A DNA stretch of 64,000 nucleotides, from NCBI GenBank assembly GCA_026874595.1, contig CM049316.1, positions 76,367,676-76,431,675 on the forward strand. The letters are read 5' to 3'. Of this stretch, positions 46,260 through 58,569 are shown piece by piece (position 1 is the stretch's first letter; every line of letters begins with the position of its first letter). The position numbers and the translations under genes are program-made. The DNA is from Sipunculus nudus. Taxonomy: Eukaryota > Annelida > Sipuncula > Golfingiida > Sipunculidae. The notes under the pieces are model-generated. The model searched no databases, was not told the origin of the DNA, and worked only from the letters and a program-made list of their open reading frames with translations.

Positions 46260-46525
46260 AACCCAATGCACATATTCATATAGCCCCATTGGCACTCATC
46301 CATATAGACCTACTACCACACAGCCATATAGACCCACAACAACGACGCCCTATAGACCCTACACCACACATCTATGACCCATTGCGACTCATCCATATTG
46401 ACCGACTACAACACATCCATATAGACCCATTGGCACAATTTTATATGACCCATTGCGACACATCCATATTGACCGACTACAACACATCCATATAGACCCA
46501 TTGGCACACACTATATAGAACCATG
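46260..46525 (+). repeat. 24-bp minisatellite, array 1
   Basis: Degenerate units of the form ACATCCATATAGACCCACTAC, about 11 copies. They are the same family as arrays 2 and 3. The period is a multiple of three and mostly lacks stops, which creates spurious repetitive frames. Confidence 0.8.
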
Positions 46526-46529
46526 GGAA

Positions 46530-46862
46530 CACAATATTTAGCAAATATACTAGGTTTCAGGACAATCAATGAAACACGGCTGAGAAAATGCTCTCATTTA
46601 TGGATTATGACGGTCTCAAAGTAAATAAAACAAAACTATAAAAATACACCAGTGTAAGCTACTGATGAAACTGTTCCTTATCATTAACCAAGTAAGAATC
46701 ATGAAAGTCCATGTTTCATTAATTGCGATACTGGGTCCTTTGAGACATTTTCTTTTCGTTTTTCTTGAATGCATTAATAGGCCCAATAGATTGGGTGACA
46801 CATGTCGCAGTGATTTATTACATAAACGTATTTTTTCGGTCCACATAAAACCCTTATTTTAC
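46530..46862 (+). repeat. Dispersed repeat fragment
   Basis: Member of the hairpin-ended family: TAGGTTTCAGGACAATCAATGA, CGGTCTCAAA, GATGAAACTGTTCCTTATCA. No gene. Confidence 0.4.
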
Positions 46863-47771
46863 AGGATATAGGTCCCTGTGACTTTTAGCTTTACGAGGAG
46901 ATTTGTAATTGGTCTGTATGGAGGTTCAGTTGGAATTTTCTCGATACAGTGGTCATGATTTGTATCATGCGAACGGCCGGTCGGACGAAGAGCGATGAAC
47001 ACAGGGTTAATCATCTGAGCTGGAAAGCACCGGACATAATAAACAAATCGTAACGGTAACGGACATTATCTAATAAATTTCAACAAACACACCGAATAAA
47101 ATACGTAGCGTCGTGTAACTAATTACCAGGCACATAAAAGTTGCCAAAGAAAACCTAGCAACTCACAAAACAGAACAATAACATCACACTCAACAAAATC
47201 GAAACTGAATAAAACAAAAGACAAAGAACGACAAACTTATTCAATCTTAGCACAGGTTTCTCTAAATAAACCAATTTTGTTCTGAAGTAAAGTTATATAG
47301 ACCACATAGCTATTAAGACATTAACCATTCAAGCCATCCAGATATTCACGCTGAATTTAAACACAAAAACTCAATACCATACCTAAAACACACCAACAGC
47401 ACTATTTAAACAAGAGATGTTTCGGTTATCTACTGCCAACTGTTGTCACATAATCATACGCCGATATAAAGATCCAAGTCAACATATCATTAGATTCACC
47501 GAAATACGACAAACCTAAACAGCTCTGAAAGTGCACACATTTATCAAAATTCCGCTCATTCATACACTGAAAACCTTGTATATACACTAACTAGCACCCG
47601 ATGAACGCAACATGAGCAACACGTAAACAAACGTTATAAAACAACATAAAATCAACGTATTATGAATATACTGATGGGAGAATTACATAATTTGATTTTT
47701 ACTAAACCACTCTAAACTATAAACCTACACGACTGAAACCTATAATCTATGATCAGACACCACGATATGAG

Positions 47772-47816
<45 letters not shown>

Positions 47817-47860
47817 TTAGACTGAGTATTGAACACGTTTACGCATTTTGTAACTATTAT
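46863..47860 (+). repeat. Segmental repeat S, copy 1
   Basis: Aligns with 52,677-53,895 nearly throughout. Shared features include GGATATAGGTC, TTCTCGATACAG, ATCATCTGAGCTGGAAA, ACAAATCGTAACG, CCAACTGTTGTCACATAATCA, CAGCTCTGAAAGTGCACACA and a TA run at the same place (47,773-47,815 against 53,711-53,780). No conserved reading frame was seen. Confidence 0.8.
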
Positions 47861-47885
47861 GTGTTTCACGCCTAAGGTGGAGAAG

Positions 47886-47922
47886 GTGTTTACACTCTGG
47901 CGCTCGTTAAAAGTGTAAACAC
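47886..47922. other. Stem-loop, copy 1
   Basis: GTGTTTACAC (47,886-47,895) pairs with GTGTAAACAC (47,913-47,922) across a 17-nt loop, TCTGGCGCTCGTTAAAA. The copy at 53,845-53,893 has a changed but still complementary stem. Confidence 0.7.
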
Positions 47923-48069
47923 TATTTTCACATTAGTCGTGCAAAAAAAAAGTAACAAAACTAAACCTAAAACAGGAATATGACCCGAGAATTATTCATC
48001 TGAACTTAATATTAAGTATGGCTACTAAACCTGTAAACTTTAACTTTTGATCCCGGTTTATTATACCAA

Positions 48070-48365
48070 TTGAGATATAATAGAGCTCTCATAACGCGAG
48101 CGGAATCAATTCTTTCTTAAGTATCATATTATACCTCGATTACGATGTATTTAGCCCTATATACTACTCATCTTTACTGTCACACCTCTGGAAAATCCAA
48201 TAGTAAAACAAAACCACAAGTGGTTTTTCACGAGAAAATTTTACGTATATCCGTGTTTCAGTGCGTCGCAAACATTCATCCCCCCCAGTCGATCACAAAT
48301 GGTACCTCTTTAAAAGATCGCTCGCTGTATGTTTCAGTCAGCCAAACTGAAACATATCGGGCATA
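48070..48365 (+). repeat. Segmental repeat, unit 2 copy
   Basis: Counterpart of 41,880-42,110; see that entry. It lies directly beside the candidate first exon. Confidence 0.5.
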
Positions 48366-48612
48366 ACCATTATTGCCCCATTTTGTTCTGAGGGCTGTGT
48401 TGCTGACAAGTGCTCCCATAAGCACATATCAACACGCGTGTACACTGTAACTCAGCTGAGTCAGTGACCTACTTCAGCGACTTTGTCTTTGCGAGTTAAT
48501 TTCAACTGCATATACATAATACAGAGTTATCAACATTTGTTTGTCAGCAAACGTAACCAACAACCACTTTACATACGCGCATTGTTAGTTTAAGTGAAAA
48601 AAGTATACATAC

Positions 48613-48657
48613 TGTTGGTCTCCCTTGAGATGAAACTTCACGACTTGCATCCGCCAT
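48613..48657 (-). CDS. Candidate first coding exon
   Basis: The ATG at 48,657 opens MADASREVSSQGRPT and ends at a donor, ACA|GTATGT, in phase 0. The context of the start is TTTTTCC-ATGG: G at +4 but not a purine at -3. The sequence upstream (rightward) belongs to duplicated block B, so the promoter would lie in a multi-copy segment. A second, start-less copy is at 38,533-38,569. Polarity and phase fit the CARD gene, but more than 15 kb of repeats separate it from the next candidate exon, so the link is inference. Confidence 0.3.
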
Positions 48658-48659
48658 GG

Positions 48660-50240
48660 AAAAAGAGAACTCATATGTCATTGGTCATATCAGTGAGTCG
48701 CATGTTGGAAAACGGAAGTTTTCTCTGATACCAAAATGTTCAGCATGACATCAATGATATATTTTTTTCAATTTTGATATTTCATGTGATGTAAACGGAA
48801 ATAAACCGGAAGTGACAGGCAATGATCACTATGTGAAGCATATTTAAGATTGTAATTATTTGTATAGAAATTTACATGTTAATAAGATATACTTCTATGT
48901 AATTAACATTTAATATACTGTAAATTATATATTAAATGCATATTCATATATATGATATCCCAAATTTTTATAATATATGCATCATGATTTTGTTTGTAAC
49001 AATGCATAACATTGTAGGACATTAGCACAGAAATAAGATAATGCAAGGCAATGCATTCAATTCTATAGAAAGTATTTACTCTCAGTGTCACAAAATGTGT
49101 ACAGAGCTGCAAACCATCGACTCTATCAGTGTACAAATGCTAATCTCGATTTTAAAGATTTGGCTTGATCCAGCTGATTGAGTCGGATGATGAATCCCGC
49201 CTATAGTCACTGTACATACGTCACTCAAGGGTATTCCAAAGACTACGCGTGCAAAATAGGATATGCCACGATGGCAATCAACGTCCTCCATAGGTAAATT
49301 AAGAGAATAAGAGTTATTTAAGACACAATCAAGGAACTGAATTTTAAAGCATTTTTGCTATATATGTGTGTTATATTTGTATATTGTATATTTGTATATT
49401 ATTACACATACATACATACTCGAACTCATAAAAGGAATCGACCTTTGCCGCAACCATAACTGCGTGAAAGGAATCGTAGCTTTACTGTTACAGGTCATCA
49501 GAACAGTGGTAGGCAGATTATCCTTAACTCCGGGCTTTCGATGTGTGACTTCCCAGTTATATTCCTAGATATTGTTGCATCAAACAATATGAACCTTGAC
49601 ACCGCGGGTCTGGTGCAGCCTCAACAATAATATAATTTTCTGTTATTGTATTCCCTCGAATAATCGCCCAGGGTAATGTTGTGGCAATAATACGATTAAT
49701 ATTATTATTATATATCAAAATTTTAGTATATACGTATCTGTAGCTTATCATTGATGAAAGGTTGGAAATGCAAACACAAAGCTTGCATATAGTAAAGGTA
49801 TCCAAACATTCATCCCTGCTCCGAAATCGAAACATAAACAGAGTCACTCGTTCACTGCTCTGTTAATCATTGAATCTTTTATCCACTTCTCACCCACTGT
49901 GTAGTACCGCGGTTTCAATGAAAATGATAGACACATACTGGCAAAAATTCTGAAACATTATATGAAGATGCTACCTCATTTAATTACTTATATTAATTCT
50001 TATATACTGCAAATGATAAAGTATAACATGCAAGATGAACCAAACATTTCAATTTTATATATAAAGGAATCACATTAAATCACGTGTCATTTGTACACCA
50101 GCAGTAACCCACAGGTTGGGACGGATGACATGGAACTTGTCACCGTGACTCGGTAATTTACATTTTTATGTATACCATTAAACATTTGTGCAATGTGTTT
50201 ATATGTGTATTTACAGGGGACGACCAAGGCAAATAGTAAT
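48660..50240. repeat. Duplicated block B
   Basis: Same ordered landmarks as block A, most similar to block C: GATATCCCAA, ACTCTCAGTGTCACA-AATGTGTAC, GAATCCCGCCTATAGTCACTGTAC, GCCACGATGG, ATACATAC, GGAATCGACCTTTGC, AGAACAGTGGTAGGCAGATTA, AATAATCGCCCAGGG and GTAACCCACA-GTTGGGACGGATGA. Its left edge includes the candidate promoter and first exon. Confidence 0.75.
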
Positions 50241-51980
50241 ATTTGGTTGTGTTGCATTTTAATATCGTGGACGACAATAAATATACAGTTACAACATTTA
50301 ATAAGGCAAATATATGTGACAGGCTGAAAGTGGTCTCAATTAACAGGTGTTCTCATTTGATAGGTCAATTTCTAATTTATGTGATCGCTCTCGGTTCACC
50401 CATGGGTGGTTTTAATATACAGGTGCTCTTAAAGACAGATGGCTTTAATATACAGATGGTCTTCAGGATAGGTTCCACTCTAGTTTTCTATAAAAGAAAA
50501 GAAAGCTTCAAACCCTTTTTTAATGTTTAGTATAATTTATCCATGTACCACAAGCGCCTAAATCATCTTATTTTCAATGTGTGTATGATCAGCCTGTGGA
50601 AGGCCCAATAATTTTCTTGATACCTGTTTGCACTATCCTTCCTCAAAAGATTACTTTAGAAACATAAATGCAAAATATTTTGTCCCACCAATATTTATCT
50701 TGGCCTACGAAGATGGCAGGTGTTATGTGATTGAACTGGTTTATGTTCGTATGTGTGTGTGTATGTCCGAGCTAAAACAATCCGACCTAAAATTCATTTA
50801 ACTCTTCCTTGCTCTATTATCCACTCTCGCATTAAATAAGATGAGAATTAATTTTATTTTCTGTGATGTTCTGTAAACAATGAAGGTATATGTACCCCCA
50901 CCCCCGAGTTCTCCAGATTTGTTTGAGCATTTGTTTTCAAATGATGTTAATAGCCGATATAGCCTAAATCTCTTTTTCCTGATCGTGTCAGTGGTTAACT
51001 TATAGAATAGAGGGTTATTTAGGCAATTTCCTGATACAAGTGATGTATCTAATAATATTAAGTATTAATGGTTACTATGGTCAATAAAAATTAAGAATAA
51101 AGTTGTCTGTGAGATAATCAGGTAAATACAAGGTAAATACAAATAATATTGTCTCAATTGACTGGCGCTAACACAAGCGAATACAGTACTAAAAATAACA
51201 CCCCGTCTGTTGGCAGGTCCCCGTGTCTAGATATGAATGTTCAGCATACACAACACAGGGCTCATATCACATACGGTCAGATATGTTTGTTTACAGATGA
51301 AAATAGTTTCGCAAATCTCCATCAAAATGTAAGCTTGCATTCAACAAGTCGTTTAATTTACATTTAATGTTTGTTCTTTGTGAAACAAGTTTGTTAATTT
51401 TATATCTTCAAATTTACGTTTGTTAAAGACCAGAAAATTTAATGAGTGGATCCGGTGATTATGGCCATGTTCGCTTCTATCTAAAAATGCCATGGGCTTT
51501 ACAAAATATTACATTTTGTCAAAGAATATTAAACAGTACCGGAAACAAACATTTTAAAATGCTGATGTGTTTCATTTGCATTTGTTTTCCATTTGCATTT
51601 TAAGTATGAGTCAGATGTAAATTCAAATGTTCTTAAATGGATAAAAACAATGACGATTTTAATATTCTGTCAAAACCTCAGTTTAGAATCAAAATGTATG
51701 TGTGCATATTTAGTGTATCACCTAAAAATGTTTTTCCAAAATATTTAACTTTCGAGTAAGAGTTGGCAGATGAAAAATATTAATACGCAAATTTATGTAC
51801 ATGCGCAAAGATATATTTTAACTATTTCAACGCATTAGCTTTTACAATCGATGAATGCAAATAACAATGAAACATGTGGATTTGCTATTCAAACCTATTG
51901 AACGTATTTGCATTTACATTCAAATACATTGACAGAAAATGTGTTAGTATTTGAGAAAGCAAAGAAAAAAATGAATTCAG
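50241..51980. repeat. Segment following block B, duplicated at 57,300-58,565
   Basis: Shared phrases with the third unit: CAGGTG-TCTTCA-GACAGGTGG, AACACCCCGNCTG-TGGC, TAGATATGAATGTTCAG, CATACGGTCAGA, ATGTTTGTTTACAGATGAAA and TGCCATGGGCTTTACAAAAT. No conserved frame, and no gene recognised. Confidence 0.6.
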
Positions 51981-51984
51981 ACCT

Positions 51985-52670
51985 GAACTCTGTCCATCAC
52001 AAGACATCCATTTAGACTCACTACCTCAGATCCATAAACCAGCAACGAAACACTCATATAGGCCCACTCCCACACAATCATATAGAAACACTACCATACA
52101 ATCACAACAACACACTACCAGACATGCATACAGCCAAACTACCACACATCTATAGGCCTATGTACCCACAACCACAGACCCCTATATCCTTACTACCACG
52201 TATGCATATAGACCCATAACCAAATATCCATATATAGCCACTATCAAACATCCATATAGATCTCGAGCAACTACTGTAGACCCGTATAGGCCAACCCCAT
52301 ATACACCCGCAACTACAAAATTATGTGGACCTTCTATCAGACCTCGATATAGACCAATTACCCCACACCCACATAGACACACAATAACACATCTATAAAG
52401 AACCACAACGACACATCCATATTAAACAATACTAGATATCCGAAACAGACCAACAACTGCACATCCATATAGCCCCACTACCAACATCCATATAAAACCA
52501 CTACCACATATCCATACAGACTCACTACCACACATCCGTATAGACCCACCACCACACATCCATATAGATCTTCCACCACGCTTGCATATAGATCCTAAAC
52601 CGCACATCTATGACCCATTGCGACACATCCATATTGACTGACTTCTAAAATATCCTTATAGACCCACCAT
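51985..52670 (+). repeat. 24-bp minisatellite, array 2
   Basis: Roughly 28 degenerate units of ACACATCCATATAGACCCACTACC. It occupies the same position relative to blocks B and S as array 1 does relative to its neighbours. Confidence 0.85.
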
Positions 52671-52676
52671 GGCTTG

Positions 52677-53716
52677 GAGGATATAGGTCACTGTGACTTA
52701 ATTTTACCTTTCCGAGGAGATTTCCGATTTGTCTGTATGGACGTTCAGTTGGAACTTTCTCGATACAGCTGTAACAATTTGTGTCGCGCGAACGGCCTGT
52801 CGGCCGAAAAACGACCGACAAAAGTAAATCATCTGAGCTGGAAATTACCGGCATAATAATAAAACAAATCGTAACGTTAACGGATAATAATATCAACAAA
52901 CACACCGAAAAAATTAACGAGCGCCGTTTAACTTATTACAAGGCACGTAAAAGATGTCAAGCAAAACCTAGCAACTCACAAAACAGTTCAATAACATCAC
53001 ACTCAACAAAATCGAAAACTGAATAAAATATAAGATAAAGAAAGATAAACTTATTCAATCTAAGCACAGGTTCCTCTACATAATCCCATAAGTTAATCTG
53101 AAGATATATAAACCACGCTGCTATAAAGACATTAACCATTTAAGCCATCCAGATATTCTCGCTGAATTAAAACACCAAAATTAAAAAAAACACAAACACA
53201 CCCCTTAAGCACATTCCTATCAATATTTAAACAAGAAACATTTCGGTTATCCACTGCCAACTGTTGTCACATAATCATACGCCGATTTAAAGATCCAAGT
53301 CTACATATCATTGGATCCACCGCAATACAACAAACTGAAACAGCTCTGAAAGTGCACACAGATATCATAATACCGCTCATACATACACTAACTGGCAACC
53401 GATCAACACTACATGAGCAACACGTAAACAAACGTTATAAAACCACATAAAATCAACATATTACGAACATATTGCTGGTAGAATACCATAATTTCTTTTT
53501 AGTATACCATTCTAAAACTTAAACCAACAAAACTGAAGGTTATTGATAGCACTGTACTATCATGCATAATAAATCCATTTAGCACCCAACATAAGAAAAA
53601 ATGGAATATGAGACACCTCAGATATACAGTTTAACCAAAACCTATAGTCTATGATCATACACCACGGACCGAGGTAACAGAATGGGCATGTCCAGGCTAA
53701 CACAACTAATGTATAT

Positions 53717-53782
<66 letters not shown>

Positions 53783-53895
53783 TTATTCTGGGTATTGACC
53801 ACGTTGATGCATTTTTTACTACTCTGAGTTTCACGCCTAAGGTAAAGATGTTGTTTACCCGCCGGCGATCGTTAAAAGGGTAAACAACATCTTCA
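52677..53895 (+). repeat. Segmental repeat S, copy 2
   Basis: Counterpart of 46,863-47,860, longer by an insertion around 53,535-53,640. Contains a TA run at 53,711-53,780 and the stem-loop at its right end. Confidence 0.8.
53845..53893. other. Stem-loop, copy 2 (16-bp perfect stem)
   Basis: AAGATGTTGTTTACCC (53,845-53,860) pairs perfectly with GGGTAAACAACATCTT (53,878-53,893) across a 17-nt loop, GCCGGCGATCGTTAAAA. Relative to copy 1 both arms changed together (TTTACAC/GTGTAAA to TTTACCC/GGGTAAA), and the stem is longer. Confidence 0.8.
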
Positions 53896-53929
53896 CATTA
53901 GTCGTGCAAATCAAAAATAACAAAATGCG

Positions 53930-54188
53930 TCAAAGGGTTTATATATTTATGATATCCCAATTTTTGTCATGTGTGCATCATATTTTTGCTTGTAACAATT
54001 CATAACGTTGTAGGAAATGAACATAGAAAGAAGACACTGTAATGCAAAATATTAAATGCCACAGAAAGTAATTGCTCTCAGTGTCACAGAATGTGTACGG
54101 AGATACATATCATCCACTCTATCAGCGTACAAATGCTTATCTTGATTTTGTAATTTTGAATTTAACCAGCTCAGGGTCATAAAAAATC
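53930..54188. repeat. Duplicated block C, left part
   Basis: Aligns with block B from about 48,945 (GATATCCCAA...) to the TTTAACCAGCTCAGG phrase, where a LINE interrupts it. It resumes at about 56,115. Confidence 0.7.
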
Positions 54189-54189
54189 A

Positions 54190-56110
54190 ATTTTTGTTTA
54201 TAACACACATACATAAAGACACACAAATTTATATTGAACATTCACAATAATATAATCATTTTCAGCTTCCTTTTAACTTAGTTTACTTTTTTGATAAAAT
54301 TAAACATTTAGTTACTATTGAGTATACACAGTATTGGCGCCCACTCAATAAGATGATGGTTTTACTTGTCATTTTCTTTTTCAATATTTAATGTGGCTTT
54401 AATAAATTATTGAACCCCCCTTTCGTTTGCTTTTCATTAACACATCTTGTAATATATAAATACCTCTTTACCATCAATGTTAAAAAGTTCATCCAGTTAT
54501 CATCATCGCACCCTAAAATTACATTCTCTACAGACCATCTGTATGTGGACATGACTAAAACATGTTGCTTTAACTCGAGTTTCGTGAAATCACATTTCCA
54601 GAAAAAAATGTAATAATGTTAGTTTACAAGATTTGCAGAAGGAACACTTATTATAATCTATTTTCTTAATCCTGAACAAGAAAGGGGTCAGTGTCACTCA
54701 GCGGTGCAGGATTCAAAACTGAAAATATTGCAGTTTACTAGATATTGTTGATAAATATAAATATTCAAATCCTTTTATATCTTATCTTCTACTTCACCAT
54801 AAAAATTCTATTTTCGCTTTTTTAAAATCGTATAGTATGTTTTTTTCTGAAGTTTTCTTTAATATATCTGCATATACTTGTTTTGTGGCATTTTTTTGGT
54901 TATAAGTCTATCCACTAAACTAACACTTGGCGATAACGCTGTGAGCCTATCGTGACTTTTTATAATATTTTTCCATGTTTCTGGAATTACATTTAATAGT
55001 CCATGGTAGCTAAGGAAATCAAAATGTACATTATACTTATCACAAAACTCTCGATAACTTATCCAAACTGAATCTGACTGTGAAGTACTGACTATATTTT
55101 AATATGTTCCACTCCAGCATCAAATAGTTTCCTATAGAAACCTTCTCTGTTTTTTCTCCTGATATGAGAATTAAACCACAATCCTTGCTATATTATATCA
55201 TCATACACAACGGGAACATGATAATTTTATTTACACAAGGCAGATAACACATCATCCCAAAAACATATATAGTTCCTACATATTTCTTTTCTGTCCTGAT
55301 CTTCAAGGTTACACTTAAATGAATGTTCACCCATTTGAAAATTATGTAAAGCAACCTTTCTCTACAAGTTATCGGATTCTTTACATAGTATCCTTTTTAT
55401 CCAAGCAACTATTAGTGATGCATCTTGAGAATATAAATGATTCATACTCAGGCCACCTTCTTCTTTTGGTGCAATTAAAAGTTTTTTCTTTTTATAAACT
55501 CTCTACCTTTACCCCATATAAATTTATATATCATTTTATCAACATGGGCAAAAATATGTTTCGATGGGCTTGGAAGTACATATAGTAGATAAATAAGTAT
55601 AAAATAGTAGATAATTGTGACATTATGAATGATTTAATAATAGTGATCTTCCCCTTTGGAGTAAGCTTTCTCTCTGTACAAACTGATATTATACTTTTTA
55701 TTTTATTAATTTTGGGGATATAGTTCAAGTTTCTTACATTTTGTAATGAGGATGTTATTATGACTCTCAGTATATTCACCTGATTGACACAGGAAAGCCA
55801 GAGTTGTCTAACTTCATCCTTTTCAGTGTATTTTCATGTTCTCATTGGCATAACATGTTTTTTCTAAATTATTTTTTCTAAAACTGTAAATATCTTTAAG
55901 AAATAACGCCGTATCATCCGCATACTGAGCTTTTTTAAATAAACTGTTTTGATAATCTTTACATTTAATATTACTTTCTGCTCTAATAACACTGGCTATT
56001 AATTCTATACCCAACAAAAATAATAAGGGTGACAACCCCTTCTTACTCCTCTAGAGACATTAAATAAACCGGAGTTGTATCCGTTATTCATAATACAAGT
56101 ACTGATATCA
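54190..56110 (-). mobile_element. 5'-truncated, degenerate LINE (non-LTR retrotransposon)
   Basis: On the minus strand, from 56,035 down: SPLLFLLGIELIASVIRAES, then KKAQYADDTALFLKD. This is the reverse-transcriptase YADD active-site region with its upstream P-L-S-P-LLF motif. Next comes LTPKGKITIIKSFIMSQLS at 55,700-55,610, then KMIYKFIWGKGRE at about 55,540, FCDKYNVHFDFLSYHGLLNV and PETWKNIIKS at about 55,050-54,960, and CSFCKSCKLTLLHFFWKC near 54,620. That is the order of RT fingers-palm, thumb and C-terminal region of CR1/L2/Jockey-like LINEs. The endonuclease and the start of RT are absent, and frameshifts are frequent. It split block C, so it inserted after that duplication. Confidence 0.8.
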
Positions 56111-56114
56111 TGAT

Positions 56115-56543
56115 ATATTAATTAATTTATTATCTTTCGCTTTCGACTCCATCCAGCTCTGCGACATTCCTCCCTAAACCTACAATCACTTTTACACGCT
56201 TTCGGCCAGGGTACGCCGCAGCTGGGGATAAAGTCAATCATAAAACATAATAAAAGAAATATTCCCTTATTGGTTGCGGTACGCATCCGATCTGTCATTT
56301 ACTAGTACCAAATCGTCCATCAGACAAATTGGGTCTGACCAGGTCGGACGATGAATCCCGCCTATAGTCACTGTACACACGTCACTCAAGCGGATTCTCA
56401 GGACTACGTGTGCAACACAGGTTTTGCCACGATGGGAAACAAGAATATTAGTTAAGACATACATAACCAATGAAATTGAATTTTCAAGCATTTCCCGCTA
56501 TATAATTGAGTGTTACATTTGTATATCATATATATGATATATA

Positions 56544-56581
<38 letters not shown>

Positions 56582-57480
56582 TTATATTTATATATATATT
56601 ACACATACATACATACAAGACCACATAAAAGGAATCGACCTTTGCCCCAACCATAACTGCGTGAAAGGAATCGTAGCTTTACTTTTACAGGTCATCAGAA
56701 CAGTGGTAGGCAGATTATCCTTCGGCTTTCGATGTTTTACCCCCTAGTTATATTCAAGCTATTATTGCTTCACACAACATGAACCATGTACTGCGGTTCT
56801 GGCGCAGTCTAATAGTAACAGAGTGTTCTTTCATTGTATTCCCTCGAATAATCGCCCAGGGCAATATTGTGGAAATAATACTATTATTATTATTATACAG
56901 TATAGTTTAAGTATATACGTATCTGGAATTTATCATTGATGAAAAGTTGGTAGTGCGAATACAAGTCTAGCATATAGCAAAGACATCTAAACATTAATTC
57001 TTGTTCCGAAATCGGAACGTAAAAAGAGTCACTCGGCCACTGCTCTGTTAATCATGGAATCTTTTCTCTACTTCTCACTAACTCTGTGGTACCGCGGTTT
57101 CAATGAAAAGGATAGACATGTACTGGCAAAAATTCTGAAACATTGTATCATTCAATCCCGTGTTATGTGTACACCAGCAGTAACCCACATGTTGGGACGG
57201 ATGACATGGAACTTGTCACCGTGACTCAGCAATTTAAATTTTATGTATACCACTCAACATTTGTGCAATATGTTTATATGTGTATTTACAGGGGACGACC
57301 AATGCAAATAGTAATATTTGGCTGTGTTGCATTATACTATTGTGGACGCCAATACATATACAGTGAAAACATTTTTAATAAGACAAATATATGTGACTGG
57401 CTGAGATTGGTCTTAATAAACAGGTGTTCTCATTGACAGGTGAGTTTCTAATTAATATAATTGCTTTCGGTTCACCCATA
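56115..57480. repeat. Duplicated block C, right part
   Basis: Continues the alignment with blocks B and A: TTTCGACTCCATCCAGCTCTG, GCGGTACGCATCCGATCTGTCATTT, GATGAATCCCGCCTATAGTCAC, a TA run at 56,520-56,600, TGCGTGAAAGGAATCGTAGC, AATAATCGCCCAGGGCAATATT and GTTGGGACGGATGACATGGAA. Confidence 0.75.
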
Positions 57481-57484
57481 GATG

Positions 57485-58565
57485 GTTTTAATATACAGGT
57501 GGTCTTCATAGACAGGTGGTGTTCCAGGCAGAACATTAATGCAATTTACTGATACACGTGATGTATCTAAACAATGTTAAGTGATTATGTTTACTATGGT
57601 AAATAAAACTTAGGTTACAGTCGTCTGGGATATCACATGTTCTTATTCAAGTTAAAAACGAATACACAGATCTAAATCATATCACAAGTGTTATGAATAC
57701 AAGTAGACGCCCCGATAGACGAGCGCTTACACAAGGGATTGCAGTATTAAGAATAACACCCCGGCTGCTGGCTGTTCCCCCTGTCCTAGATATGAATGTT
57801 CAGTATCAACATCACAGAGCCCCGTTATCACATACGGTCAGACATGTTTGTTTACAGATGAAAATAGTTTCGCACAGCTCCATTAAAACGTACGCTTGCA
57901 TTCAACAAGTCGTTTAATTTACATTCAATGTTCGTTCTTTGTGAAACTTGTTTGTTGATTTTATATCTTCGAACTTATGTTTGTTTAAGATCAGACAATT
58001 AAACGCGAGGTTCTGGTGATTATGGCCAAGTTCCCTACTAACTAAAAATGCCATGGGCTTTACAAAATGTTACATTTTGTCAAAGAATATTAAACAGTAC
58101 CGGTAACAAACATTAAATTTGCATTTAAAAGCCACGCTAGTGTTGTTCAGTTGTATTTGTTTTGCATTTGCTGTTTATGTATGAGTCGGATGTAAATTAA
58201 AATATTCTTGAAGGGATAAAAACAATGCTAATTTTAATATTCTGTCAAAACTTCAGTTCAGAATCAAAATGCAGGTGTGTATTTCTTGTGTATCACCTAA
58301 AAATATGTTTCCAAATATTTTACTTTCGAGTAAATGTCGTCAGGTGAAAAAAATGTATGTACATGTGAAAAGATATATTTTGAATATTTAAATGCATTTG
58401 CTTTAACTTTCAATGAATGCAATGAACAATGAAACCTGTGGATTTCCCTTTCAAACTGATTGAACTTATTTGCATTTACATTCAAATACAATGACTTATA
58501 AAGCATTAATTTTTTTGCATTGGGGAAAGGAAATAAAAAAATTGATTTGCATCTAATGCATCAGA
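57485..58565. repeat. Segment following block C
   Basis: Counterpart of the later part of 50,241-51,980. AT-rich, with TTTGCATTTACATTCAAATAC-like words. No gene. Confidence 0.5.
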
Positions 58566-58569
58566 GTGC

